From Planoprotostelium fungivorum (lineage: Eukaryota; Evosea; Variosea; Cavosteliida; Cavosteliaceae): a stretch of DNA of 64,000 bases. The first letter of the stretch is position 1, and each line of letters opens with the position of its first letter. The stretch lies in NCBI GenBank assembly GCA_003024175.1, contig MDYQ01000126.1:17583-81582 (forward strand), read 5' to 3'. Below the pieces are notes generated by a model. The model was not told the DNA's origin and did not search any database. It saw only the letters and a list, made by a program, of their open reading frames with translations. Positions 11,118 through 22,530 of this stretch are shown here, piece after piece. The translations under genes and the position numbers were made by a program.

Positions 11118-12918
11118 ATGGAGAGTCAGTTTGACACTTTAGACGAGATCGTGGTCAAAGGAGGTTTGAGCGATGCGGACTGCAATGCACTCAGCCAGCA
11201 GCTGTGTGATCGATTCTCTTCTACGAAGAGACTTCCCTCTTTGGTTGAATGGCTCGTGAAGAGAGAGCTAGGTGGGTTTGTGACACATTTGACCCTCTAA
11301 ATATTTTGATAGAAGATGGAAAGAACTTCTCTGATGGGAAGACTCTATCTGCCAGGACTATCTTCTTGCTTCTCAACTCAGAGATGGCAGTCAAGTTTGG
11401 CTCGAAGATGTTGTCGGACTTTGTGGAATCGAAAGAGGTGATGGTCTCTGGATCATGTCAGCTGACAGAACGAGCAGCACGCTGATACTTCTACTCTTGT
11501 CTTACAATTCTTTCGAGTGATGGTGGCCGGAGTAGACGACATGCCTGTGTGAGTGAAACGACATCTCATCACACATCATCCTGACTCCGGTGAAGGCGCT
11601 CCAGGAGAATTTTATTCACGATGCACCACGGCATCGGCTCTCGATTGAAGAAGAACAAATCGGGTCTATCTCCCGTAGCTCTCTACTTCTGCAAGCACAT
11701 CATCATGAGCCTGTTGACCTTAGAATCCGTATTGACAGCTCACCCCGCTCACGCTCACCTTCTCAAGTGAGTTCCGCTCGAAGTCAAAGATCTGATTCAT
11801 CGCAGAACATTGAGCGAAGAGATGTCACAATTGATTCAGAGAGAAGAATTATCCACGGAGGACGTCAAGGCCATCAAGACGGTGAGTCCACCATCATCAC
11901 CGATGTGACTGATGTCTATGACAGATCAACATATGGTACAACCGCATCATCGATGAGGTGCGTCTCATCATCGTCTTCATCGTGATAACACTCTATCAGG
12001 AGGAGATTTTGATTTACGAGCGACTCATCGCATGTTCATCACCCGTGGAGAAAGTGTCAGATGCCGAGGACAGAAAATTCTTGAGATACATCGGGCAGCT
12101 GAACGGAGCACCTTTAGATGCCAAGGTGGATCAGCTGATGAAGAAAGTAACTGACGTGAGAGCAGGTGGTGTCGTTGCATCAGAGTCTGCACGAGAAGAT
12201 CAAGTCAAACAAGTGGAGGAAAGTGAAGGAGGGAGATGACTTTTCGTTCTATCAGATGAAAGAAGAGGTGAGGAGAGAGAAGTTGCCATCACTCAACTTG
12301 TCAGGGTGTGGATGCGACGGCGTCCAAGATAGAGACCGAGCTGAAACTTCCACTGCAAGAGGCGGCATCTCAATGGGCCAAGCAGATGTTCAACGACAAG
12401 GAAGACGAGAAGATCATGGTGTGTCACATCACCGTCATCACCTCTACGTTCATCATGCTCACGGACTTATTCAGGAATACCACGAAGAGAACAGAGAGAG
12501 CGGACTGTTGCACACGACCGTCAAAGTCAAGTTCCCAACTCCCTTTCAGAACCGAATCTGGTCGTGGTACGTCGACGAGCAGCTGTCCGAAAAGAGACTC
12601 GTGCGATTGATCTGGAACGCACCTCATTCTCCAGTCAAAGGTTGCGTCACCGGACACATGCACCGTGAGATCATCATCATCATCGACACGACCACGAGCT
12701 GAAGTATAGACAGTGCAAGGAGAGATATACGAAGAAGTCAAGCCAGGGACGACGAGAGTGACAGCTGTAGTGCACATATCGAGCAATGGAAACGTGCCTG
12801 GCTGGGTGAGAGGAAGGTGAAGTGCTGTCTCGTCTCATCACCGCAGGTGACGAACACGAACACGAAACAGTTTGTTACAAAGTTCAGAAAGATGGCTTTG
12901 AAGGTGAACAAGGAATGA
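11118..12918 (+). CDS. START-domain protein, tandem copy A (possible splice-site lesion)
   Basis: By alignment with copy B the exons are 11118-11271, 11313-11437, 11508-11548, 11596-11766, 11806-11881, 11925-11957, 12000-12125, 12166-12267, 12305-12418, 12475-12664, 12714-12805 and 12847-12918; 431 aa, in frame throughout. The C-terminal part is START-like (HTTVKVKF, WSWYVDEQLSEKRLVRLIW, GEIYEEVKPGTTRVTAVVH, GNVPGWVTN, KQFVTKFRKMALK), the fold that binds a lipid in a hydrophobic cavity. The N-terminal part (LPSLVEWLVKREL, LSARTIFLLLNS) weakly resembles a RasGAP helix bundle; that is only a guess. Two oddities: the acceptor before 11508 reads AA instead of AG, and the N-terminal exon matching copy B is out of frame. 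It may be decaying, or the start may be at 11118. Confidence 0.65.
12684..12830 (+). repeat. 147-bp block identical to 15138-15284
   Basis: Read base by base, this block of copy A equals 15138-15284 of copy B without a mismatch. It spans the end of one intron, a whole exon and the start of the next intron, so coding constraint cannot explain the identity. Confidence 0.9.
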
Positions 12919-13400
12919 GCAACGTCCGGGGCGATGAAGAGACTGGAATATATATTTATGGACATCGAAAGTCAGCAGAGTTCGGTCAACTCTGTGCGCG
13001 GTCGGCCTGCGCTGTGAAATAAAATACGATAGGAAATTAAGAGTCGAGATATTATGTTTAGTTGTTGTGGGATGACGTGATTTCATCCTCAGGGCACCCA
13101 ACAAACCTTATCGACACGAACGTGGTGCATCATCCATTCAACATCCACTGCCTCGACGTATCTATCGTAGGGACATCCTCTTCACGATACATCCAATGCC
13201 TTTTCATCTCTTCACAGAGAACAAAGATGTGGGGGCAAAGTCACACGATGTTTTATCAAGATATCGGTTGGAAGCGTTTTTGACGGATGATCTGTATCCA
13301 AGCCAAAAGGAGACATGTTCCTGAAAAATATGCACTAAAACAGTGACAATCACCCTGGTGCTGGAAGATTAAATAGAAGAGATAGAGCAGGGCAGACGAT
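12919..13400. other. Spacer between the two START copies
   Basis: 3' UTR of copy A and promoter of copy B. The block near 13343-13372 (caccctggtgctggaagatt) matches the sequence upstream of copy A, so the duplication unit included the promoter. No other gene is visible. Confidence 0.4.
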
Positions 13401-15386
13401 ATGAGACCCACTCAACGCACACCGAGCAGTGCCAATCCACGCGTGGATAAGACGAACCCAACCATGGATGTGAGACACCGTCACCGTCTCGTTCACTCTT
13501 GACCTTCTGCAGAAGATTTTAGAGAGTCAATTTGACGTTTTGGACGGCATCGTGACTGGAGATCTGAGTGATGCGGATGTAGAGTCTCTCAGCCAGAAGT
13601 TGTGTGACCGATTCTCTTCCACGGATAGACTCGCCCCGCTGGTCACTTGGTTGGTGAAGAGAGAGTTGGGTGAGTCATAAACGCACCATGACCCTTCTAA
13701 TCTCCTCCTGTAGAGAATGAAAAAGACTTCTCGGACGGGAAGAGTCTATCTGCAAGGACTGTCTTCTTACTTCTCAACTCAGAGATGGCAGTCAAGTTTG
13801 GCTCGAAGATGTTGTCGGACTTTGTGGAATCGAAAGAGGTGAGGGTCTCCATCTTCTGGATCATCTGGATTGAAGAATTTCGCAGCTTGCCGACACCTCT
13901 ACTCTCGTCTTTCAGTTCTTCCGTGTCTTGTTTGCAGGGGTAGACGACATCCCTGTGTGAGTCGATCGATCTCTCGCCCCAGCACATTGACCCTCCCGTA
14001 GACAATCGAGGAGGGTTCTGTTCACCATGCAGAACTGCATCGGCTCTAGAATGAAGGGGAGGAACGGACTGTCTCCTGTGGCTCTCTACTTCTGCAGGGA
14101 TGTGGTGGCCAACTTCTTGACTCTAGACCCTGTCCTCAATGCATATCCAGCTCACGCCGACGTCTTCATGTGTGTCCCTCTCACCACCGATGTCCATCTG
14201 ATTGATCCATCGCAGAAACCTGAGCCGAGAGATGCATCAGCTGATCCAGAGGGAAGTGATGACGAAACAAGACACTGCATCCGTAAAGATGGTGAGATCC
14301 CATCTGTAATGTGATCTGACCAAGATGACAGATCAACCAGTGGTACAATCGCATCATCGATGAGGTGCACCTCATCTTCTCATCTATCTATTAACACGTC
14401 CTTCAGAAGGAGATCTTGACTTACGAGCGACTCATCGCCTGCTCTTCGGCAGCAGAAAGAACCTCCGAAGCAGAAGACCAAAAGTTCATCCAGTATCTCG
14501 AGAAATTCAACGGACCTCCCAGAAACGCAGAGGTGAATCATCGGACGATGCATCCTCTAATGATGATCCATCTGATGTCATCTCAGCTGGAGGCGTTGCA
14601 TCAGAAGTTGTTCGACAAGATCAACTCGGATAAATGGAAAAAGTTATTCACGAAGGAGGCGGAGAATTTCTCATACTATCAGATGAAGGAAGAGGTGAAC
14701 AGAGAAGACGTCGCTGTCGCTCACCCGTGCAGGGTGTCTATGCTTTGGGATCGAAGATCGAGGCAGAGCTGAGACTTCCACTGAAAGAAGCGGCAGCTCA
14801 GTGGGTCAAGCAGATGTTCAACGAGAAGGAAGACGAGAAGATCATGGTGACATCTCATCTCGTCCACGATCGTCATCGAACTCACGGAATCACAGGAATA
14901 TCACAAAGAGAACGATGGGAGTGGACTCTTACATACCACCGTGAAGATCAGATTTCCCGCCTTCTTCCAGAACCGAATCTGGTCGTGGTACGTCGACGAG
15001 CAGCTGTCCGACAACAAGCTCATCCGTTTGATCTGGAACGCACCTCACCCCGCGGTCAAAGGCTGCGTCGTCGGACACATGCACTGTGAGACATTTAGAT
15101 CTCATGCTTGCCGTCACATCATCACCCACATCGTCGACGACACGACCACGAGCTGAAGTATAGACAGTGCAAGGAGAGATATACGAAGAAGTCAAGCCAG
15201 GGACGACGAGAGTGACAGCTGTAGTGCACATATCGAGCAATGGAAACGTGCCTGGCTGGGTGAGAGGAAGGTGAAGTGCTGTCTTTTCTCACCACAACGC
15301 AGGTGACAAATCTACACACGAAACAGTTTGTTACAAAGTTCAGAAAGATGGCACTGAAGATCAACGGTGAAAGCGAGCGACGCTGA
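13401..15386 (+). CDS. START-domain protein, tandem copy B (intact)
   Basis: Thirteen phased exons: 13401-13469, 13513-13669, 13714-13838, 13916-13956, 14002-14169, 14216-14291, 14332-14364, 14407-14532, 14587-14694, 14733-14846, 14896-15085, 15168-15259 and 15303-15386, giving 460 aa. Order: a basic N-terminus; a helical region with LAPLVTWLVKREL and LSARTVFLLLNSEMAVK (RasGAP-like at best); a middle helical region (REMHQLIQREVM, WYNRIIDEKEIL, YERLIACSS); and a C-terminal START domain ending GNVPGWVTN and KQFVTKFRKMALK. START domains carry or sense phospholipid or sterol ligands in the cytosol or at membranes. All junctions are canonical. The exon layout is identical to copy A, so this is a recent tandem duplicate. 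Confidence 0.75.
15138..15284 (+). repeat. 147-bp block identical to 12684-12830
   Basis: Partner of the block in copy A. A second shared stretch, 11369-11441 versus 13770-13842 (73 bp), is also identical, while the surrounding introns differ. This is a patchy pattern typical of gene conversion. Confidence 0.9.
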
Positions 15387-16905
15387 GTCAGCGGATGAAG
15401 AGAAGAAACTGTATAATAGATGCCATGTAACGTTATTGTCGTGTCTTCTGATTCCTCATCGTCTGATGCCATCATTACTTCAGTATACTGTTGTGTGCCT
15501 GATATGTTTCGGAAGGCGGTGTTCTGTATCATCGAGCAGTAGAATATCTCATCATGTAGCTGGGTCCTGATCCACCCAAACAGAGTAACTCAATTATTGT
15601 GTATCGTATCACCCAAAGAACAACAGAGGTGTGTCTTAAAATACACGATCATACAAGAGTCTGAAGATCGACTATGAGAGAAGAATGCAGATATGAGACA
15701 TTTACAAACGTATGATTGTCTTTATCGAAGCATTCGGGCCGAGATACCTGTAGGAAAATGAGGATAGGGTTGGTGAAGAAGGATGTCTATATGCGGGAGT
15801 AGAGACTGCGAACACGAGGATTCAGCCCTGTTGTCCGAACACTCTAGACTTCCTCTTTCGAGCGTGTCATCGAGGCCTGGAACAACTCGAGCCTTCTCTC
15901 TCTGTATCGTCCGTCCTCGTTTGCATACCCGTATCGAGTCTGTATGATTGTGATCTCACGCCTGCTCGTGTTGGTGTCTGGTGAAGAATGAAGAAGGATC
16001 CTGCCTGAGCGCGCCGAGTGCTTCTTAGTGCTGTCAGCCAGGGACCGCATAAATTTCTTCCGGATTCCGTTATTCCATTGCTTTTCTGCCAGATTTCGTA
16101 TCGAAATACGAGCTAAGTACACCTTCACGTGCGTAAAGTGCTTCTTAGTGTGTTTATTCCCCTATGACGCATCCACAGCGCGGTGTTCGCTTGGGTTGGT
16201 TCTGAAGGACTGATCTTTTTGAGCCCTATATCGTTGACTTAATCGATCAACAGCAGAGATGGTGAAGGCAGTTTTTTCGGCCACCTCTTAGCGAGAGGCG
16301 TGAGGTGCATTCGTTAGATACAAAAACAGGTGGTGGGAGTTTGTCTATTGGTGGATTGTGTGATATCGTGGAAGCACGCACGAAACACAGAGGAACCTTC
16401 CTAATATGCTCAGTCAACAAGTGAGAGCGCTTTTATCTCGTGGAGAAAATCATCGTCATTAAGACGTTGTGGTCAACTAATCCTTCCACGAAATTTGTAG
16501 CATCTCTTGTGAAGATGAGAACTCTTCGGTGGTGTCTATGGCATCCATCGACAAGAGACTGAGATCTAAGGGCCTGTTTTGTTTGGGTGATCTGAATCAT
16601 TAAAGAGAACTTGATATCACAAGTGATCTTGTATTTTCTTCATTCTCTTCTCCTGGTTCCATGTCCGTCGTGATAGAGGTGATGGGCGATCAGGCCGTTT
16701 GTTGAAAATAACAAATATATATGTATATAAAAATTTGCGCCATCTACAATGATTATGGTGTTTGGCGAGAAATCTGGTGGCCGCCGACCAAGCCGCCGCC
16801 CATGGGCGCCGACCACAGAGGATCTTTGCCAAAAAATCATATTCGCACCAGTCGAACAAAGAACAAGTACTCTCTCAAGAGACAGCTATTCCACACAGAA
16901 GAACG
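15387..16905. other. Long intergenic stretch
   Basis: No gene I can support. A minus-strand open stretch at 15844-16128 (basic, no domain wording, no partner exon) is more likely chance. A 14-mer, agtgcttcttagtg, occurs at 16017 and 16137. The right end holds the promoter of the next gene, with an AT-rich TATA-like run near 16713-16732. Confidence 0.35.
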
Positions 16906-17595
16906 ATGGATGACACCTTCCTTCTACCTGAAGACGACAACTGGATCTCCGAATGGCTAAACCAGAACATCGAACCACTCGACTGCAAATTCGACGACAC
17001 AACTGAATACGAGGATGAAGAAGATCAGATCCAATGCGTCAGACCGAACGACATCGAGGCCTCCGAAGACGATGAGACCCCTCAGATCAGTATCTTGTCG
17101 GTTACGCCCAGACCTACCTTACCCGGCTCTGGAGACGATGAGGGTTTCACCAACGATCCTACGAACCTAATCGACAACGTATACAAAGAAGAGGAGATGA
17201 CTACCGACATAGAAGTCTTCCAGTGCTGGGACAAGCTGATTCTGAACATAATGGGATGTCAACATTTCAACTTACAATTACCCCGCCGCATCACCGCGTT
17301 GTACCACAACACAATGGCCACCGTCTACATCACCTTCACGGTGCTCGACTTTTCACTTGTATTCGACCATACCGTACAAGTCAACCACAATGGGTGCCTT
17401 CGTCTCAATAGAATCAAGATGCCAAGATATCAGGACTTTGTACCATCTCAGGCCTCTAACCGGGCCACGATGGTCAATGTAGACATAGAAGTCGTGTTGG
17501 GTGATGGCCTCTACCTGTCCATCCACAGGGAGATCACCACTGCTGCCCGCGCCCACAGATTCCCAAAGAGAGTCAAATTGGCCAGACGGAGGTGA
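16906..17595 (+). CDS. Intronless acidic hypothetical protein
   Basis: Single exon of 229 aa starting MDDTFLLPEDDNWISEWL. The open frame extends upstream to an ATG at 16762, but that part is basic and low in content, so I prefer 16906. The first half is strongly acidic and disordered (EYEDEEDQ, EASEDDETPQ). The second half is more structured (FQCWDKLILNIMG, MATVYITFTVLDFSLVF). The protein ends in a basic KRVKLARRR that could be a nuclear localisation signal. An acidic N-terminus with a basic tail fits a transcriptional regulator, but there is no recognised domain. It is unusual here for having no intron. Confidence 0.6.
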   Translation: MDDTFLLPEDDNWISEWLNQNIEPLDCKFDDTTEYEDEEDQIQCVRPNDIEASEDDETPQISILSVTPRPTLPGSGDDEGFTNDPTNLIDNVYKEEEMTTDIEVFQCWDKLILNIMGCQHFNLQLPRRITALYHNTMATVYITFTVLDFSLVFDHTVQVNHNGCLRLNRIKMPRYQDFVPSQASNRATMVNVDIEVVLGDGLYLSIHREITTAARAHRFPKRVKLARRR

Positions 17596-17753
17596 ATCCT
17601 TGCAGGATTGACAATGGTCAACTCATCTATCCCAGAAATTATAATAGAAGAAGGGTGTAGACATCCATGATTGTGCCATAATAGAAAGCCGTCGATGATG
17701 AGAAGATCATCACGACAGAACAATGTGTACTTCTATTTTTCAATCAAGAGTAC

Positions 17754-17771
17754 ATCTACACTGTTGTAGAT
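17754..17771. repeat. Dispersed palindrome variant in a convergent intergenic region
   Basis: ATCTACACTGTTGTAGAT lies between the convergent ends of the acidic protein gene and the F-box/LRR gene. It is the only intergenic copy I found; the other full copies are in introns. Confidence 0.75.
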
Positions 17772-17790
17772 CCATATATATCACAATTTA

Positions 17791-19321
17791 TCACGTCTCA
17801 TCATATTCTGTACACTCTTCCTCAGTAGTTGACAACAGACCGTGAAAACTACCGTGGATCTCCTTCTCCAAGCTGTAATGGTAGACCGGTGACAGTTGTA
17901 GATGGACACTGGGAGGTAAATCGACCAATTCAGGATATACCGTTGGTATGAACATGGCAATCAATTTCTCCAATCCCAACAGTCCCCATCCCAATCGACT
18001 CACACCTACACGAACGTCAACACCGACACGTCCTCTTTATCACCTTCAGAAGACAGGATGTTGCCAGATACATCGATCGTCTTCAAGATGGCGTTGTGTC
18101 TCTGCGCGGCCTCTATGAGGAATTTGACGCCCGTGTCTCTCAAGTGAACGTCTCGTAAGACGAGCTCGGAGAGGAAGGGAAGGGAGAAGACAGTCCACAG
18201 GGGACACAGATCGAGGACACAGCCTCGCAGTTGGCTCTGCTCGTCAGAAATGTCGACTTGGGAGAGCTTCGGGCACTGTCGACAGATCTGTACAGTTTCA
18301 GTGGAATGAAGATATATCATACATAATTATAATAAATAGATGTATTGAAATGAAATTTTCACATCGCGTAAGAGGGACGAGCGTTGTTTTTGCTTGAACA
18401 TTCGTAGGCGAGTCAGATTTGGGCATTGTAGATCGAATATCATCGATGTATTCGAGATATCCTACACAATGTAACATGGGTATTTTCTCAGAAATTTCAA
18501 CTCACCAGTGAAGTCAAGCTCTGGCTTGTGACTGTGATCTTATTAAATTGCGTACAGCCGGATAAATCGAGGTGTATCTACAACGAGTCACGGAAAAATA
18601 CGAATAAAATGACTCACCAATGATTTACATTGATTTAATATCTCTGCCACGGCCATCCATGATAATTTGGTGCAATTTGCGAGGGACAAGTGAGTCAATT
18701 CGTGAGCTCCTCGCAGCTCGGTCATCGTGTCGATCTGTTCCCAATCAGAGAGAGCCGCAGGAATGTGTGTCTTGGGAAGAATGTGATTGTTCATCCATTG
18801 ATCTGTGATGGCTGTTTGATGCATCAGATGACACACATGAATCGTAGATGGCTTGGTAGAGAAGAAAGAACTCACCCGGTGAATATACGGAGAGATTCAG
18901 ATGCTGTAGCTCAGGATGGATGAAGGAAGGTACTTGGTTCAATTTAAGTGTACCATGATTGCACGCGTATTGGAAAACCAAGTCGGCAACGTCCGTTGGG
19001 AGTTCAATTCTCTCCTTTCCCGATCGAAACAACTGATGGATGCATTAGGAATATGCAAGACGTGGATCGAACTGAGGCGGAGTAGATGACTCACAACTGC
19101 AGGATATCTTCCGAGAATAACAGTACACAATTGAACGAGTGTTGGGAATGTGGAATATGATCTTGGAATGGCTGGCTGCTGTATGATACTATATTTCCTC
19201 TCTTCTATCGGTTTCCTCCAATCCAATTTGTTTCCTGAACTGCATCACTCACAGAATCAAATGGATATGATGATGTCTTTCAATATGAAACAGGGGTCAC
19301 CCTTCTCAGGTTGGGCTTCAT
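17791..19321 (-). CDS. F-box-like leucine-rich-repeat protein
   Basis: Seven or eight minus-strand exons read in frame to the TGA at 17791-17793. The wording is that of FBXL proteins: an F-box-like segment ELPTDVADLVFQYACNHG, then repeats HPELQHLNLSVYSP, AHELTHLSLANCTKL, IHLDLSGCTQF, LTSLDISNTSM, CPNLTRLRMF, CPKLSQVDIS, LPFLSELVLRDVHL and LKTIDVSGNIL, and a non-repeat tail. Such proteins act as substrate receptors of SCF ubiquitin ligases. The first exon is uncertain: the frame is open up to about 19226 without an ATG, and an exon MKPNLRR starting at 19321 would splice in phase to QPAIPRSYSTF. The intron ending at 18578 closes with the shared TGACTCGTTGTAG signature. Confidence 0.7.
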
Positions 19322-19563
19322 TTGCTTTGTTTGTCTGTCGCTTGTCGATGTGATTCGATCTCATCATCTGCTGGTTTTGTTGTCCATTTCGTATCCCCTC
19401 TACAACAAGCATTCACCGAATGAAACGAAACAAGAATGAAGTTCTTATTCCTTCCATCTGTACACCACAACTTTCAATTCGATCACTATACATTCAAACT
19501 ATCAAGTATACGATCTAACAAAGCTCAACTTCTACAATTTCATTCTCTTTCCATTCTTTACAC

Positions 19564-20774
19564 TCAGTCCTCTCCCGAATAAGAAGCGACCGAATTTCGA
19601 TTGCTCCCGTAGTAATAGTTCTCGTTGATTGCATCTCTCAACAAGTTTGTCGAATCTCGACTGCCACCGCTGAGAAACGATGTACCTCCAGTCCATCTCG
19701 GTCTACAACGCAAGCACCAGAAGTATCGAGCCAATTTCGATCTCACTTCATCGTTGAAGCCGTAAATAAGGGCGTTAAAGAAGCCTGGGAGGGTGTCATC
19801 TGCAGCGTTGTAGATGGAATCACCTTGGAGGGGTACGAGGAAGGCGTGCATGCCGAATAACCAAGGCCACCTCTCGTCAGACAAGGCATTCTGGGCTCGA
19901 TTGATGATGGCGGGAAGCCAGCAGATGGCTAGAGAGAGGAGGTACCTGATGGACGTCATTATGGATGTGAGACGATGATTCACCATCGGAAGGTGATGAG
20001 AATACTCTGACTTCGATCCTCTTCGATCTCACTGTCGGCCCAAGAGTTCTCCTTGGATAATGTGTGTGATACGATGACGTAGATGACGGCAATGTATGTT
20101 AGGATGACGACCAATGGGATGTAGAAGAAGATGGCACGGACCCACCAGGCACCGTCGATCCAACACCTACACGTCCATTAAATCTTTTGGACCATCATCG
20201 AAAGAGGAGGATATGTGACTAACCAGAGATCGGCTGAACCCAGTAGTCTGAGATATTTCTGTGTCGAAACGAGAAATAGGATGCATCCGGTTGGAAGGCC
20301 CCAACATACGAGATGATACCACTTCTCATTGCTTTCAATGTGATGATTGTGTTTTCGAATGACGCTGTCGAGCGTGTGGGCGATACAAGCCGTCCATAAC
20401 ATCGAACAAGTGGATGTGTATTCTATGGCCAACTGAGATCGGTTAACAGAGAACAATGGTGATGATGTCACTCACGGCGGTTCCTATACATTTATCTTCG
20501 TCTTTAACAGTATCTTTTTGAACGCCATACATAAACTGGCAGAATATTCAGCATGTGTGATGATATCCTGGATAGACATCACGAATCAACTCACCACAAT
20601 GGCTGCAAGCATATCCGTTATGGACAGAAATAGAATCAAACGCATATGGAAATGGCGGTATTCACGAAAGATGAGGTAGATAAAGATGATGAATGTGGTA
20701 CCACCCAGAGTCAGACCTGAGGATATCATGGTGAACAACCTGAAGTTGTTGAGTTCCCCTTCTGTGAACGCCAT
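19564..20774 (-). CDS. Seven-transmembrane receptor, cAMP-receptor-like (class E) GPCR
   Basis: Exons 20595-20774, 20476-20535, 20224-20432, 19984-20166, 19824-19945 and 19564-19784 give 324 aa. Seven hydrophobic helices can be followed: LTLGGTTFIIFIYLIF; LILFLSITDMLAAIVV; LAIEYTSTCSMLWTACIA; WYHLVCWGLPTGCILFLVS; WWVRAIFFYIPLVVILTYIA; YLLSLAICWLPAIINR; and FLVPLQGFFNALIYGF. The last motif (VPLQGFFNALIYG) and the WCW loop are typical of the Dictyostelium cAR/cAR-like family, plasma-membrane receptors coupled to G proteins. The Ser/Tyr-rich tail is short and could be phosphorylated. The last intron (19785-19823, 39 nt) is 3n long, has no stop and contains a palindrome copy. Retention would insert 13 residues just before helix 7. 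Confidence 0.85.
19798..19815 (-). repeat. Dispersed palindrome variant in a GPCR intron
   Basis: On the coding strand the intron opens gtgattcc, followed directly by ATCTACAACGCTGCAGAT. The left arm is perfect and the right arm has diverged. Confidence 0.8.
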
Positions 20775-20865
20775 CCTCCTCCTCCGCCTCGATCGGCGTC
20801 CGCTGAACTACAAACCAAACAACCACACCCTGCTTTTCGTGCACATCTGACATCACCCCCGCAAC

Positions 20866-22530
20866 ATGAACGATCTCTCCCTTCCATCTGAAATACTGTG
20901 CAATATCATCAGATTCCTACCTCTTAAGGAGATCATTAGAGCTGAGAGTGTCAGCAGGTATGTTGAATCGACTGGACATTTTTGATGATGTAACATCAGT
21001 TGGTGGCGAAATGCAATCCGGAATAACTATCCTCTATTCGGTCAGTAATGCTCACATCAATTCTTGACATGATAATGCTGACATCGATCAACAGAACAGG
21101 AACACCTTCTGATCGGGCAGAGACTGACTCTGGATGCTCTGGCTTGGTTACATTCACTGCAGGTACCAATCGAAGTCCCAAACGAGAAGGTGAGCAGCAA
21201 CTTCTGAATACAATGCTCACCCTGTCAGCTCCACATCATCCGTCTCAAATACGTAGATATCACTCTACGAATCAAAAGAAAAACTTCGGGCACTCTATCT
21301 CTGCAGTCGGTCTCCGTCGTATCGGCATGCATCAATCGATCGGGGTACTCGTGTGTACTGACTCCAACTGAATTTGGATCTTCCATCACTCGTGAGGGAG
21401 TTACGAAACGGACATCCTTGAGCAGCCAAGATGATATCATCCAAATCACGAGAGACTTTTGCAATGTATCGAAAGAGCAAGGATTCTCAGAGGCCACGAT
21501 GGACTTCTTCCGCCACCCCACCTTCTATCGGCTCATGGAGACATGGCTCCATCACAACGGAGTCATGATCAAGCGCTGGGCTACAAAGCAGACGATTCTA
21601 CACGAGAGTCCACGCAGGAAATTGACCGCTTATTATGCCGGTGAGGATCTAGCAATCAGATCGCGCCGCGACGGACTCACGTTCTCAGGTGCATCATGGC
21701 CATCCATCTTCATACACAGACACGATGAAATGAAGATACGTAACTCGAACGACGTCGAGCTACGTTTCAACATGGGTGTGAAGACGAAGGAGAGAGTATC
21801 CGTTCGCATCGTCAACCATCTTTGCCCCGGAGATTACGTTCAGGCGGCAGACTTCATCATCATGGTGTATTACGCCTTCGAATCCTCTTCTTTCTCAGGT
21901 ACACGTACACTCTTGATAAATTCAAACTCAATCGACGTACAGCCGTGCAGCAATTACTCCCCGGTATATTGAAGGTGAATCGAAATACGGATGGGTGAGA
22001 TCACATGAGTTGAAGTCATGTTGAATGGTTCAGTTTTATACCACTGCTTCTACTGGGACTGGATACACCCCTCATCACACGAAACTCGATCGATACACCA
22101 CCAAAGTCTGAAAAGAAGAAGGAGAAGAAAAAGAAGAAGAGGTTTCACTTTCGCAGTAAGAGTCTGACCCCTCCGACGGTGACCTTCGCATTATGCATGA
22201 GTGGCTCACATGATGTAGACAGATATATTGCCAACACCCCCGATACCGCTGAAAAAGATGATATCAGACGAGGAGGCTTTAGGATATGCTGAAAGCGTGG
22301 GAGCTCTCTGGACTTGTCAGTCCTCCCTCCACTTCAGGTGATGTCGTTCTCCACATCTTGCATCTGAAGACACTCAACAGAACCCCCATCATGAAACTGA
22401 TGCTTAGGGAGACGGTCAATTTGTGTCCTCTATAAAGATACCATCATCCGCTGTCTTCTTCCGTTCACATATCCGACAGGATCAATACGCGACCTACGGG
22501 CCCGTAGTCACCTTACTCTACGATAAATAA
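20866..22530 (+). CDS. F-box protein with unrecognised C-terminal region
   Basis: Ten phased exons (20866-20957, 21000-21040, 21095-21189, 21229-21640, 21689-21866, 21899-21994, 22034-22155, 22223-22337, 22381-22414 and 22480-22530) give 411 aa. Residues 4-45 are an F-box (LPSEILCNIIRFLPLKEIIRAESV, then WWRNAI), the Skp1-binding module of SCF ligases. The middle contains ASWPSIFIHRHDEMKIRNSN and ELRFNMGVKTKERVSV, probably a beta-rich substrate domain. A long lysine run (KSEKKKEKKKKKRF) precedes a helical C-terminus (MISDEEALGYAESVGALW). I do not know the substrate domain. The junctions at 21866/21899 and 22155/22223 were chosen because only these keep the frame. The 48-nt intron at 21641-21688 is 3n and stop-free, so it could instead be exon. 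Confidence 0.7.

Noticed and set aside
15844-16128. Minus-strand open frame of 94 codons
   Set aside because: Basic composition, no domain wording, no exon on either side with compatible splice phase; unlike every other gene here.
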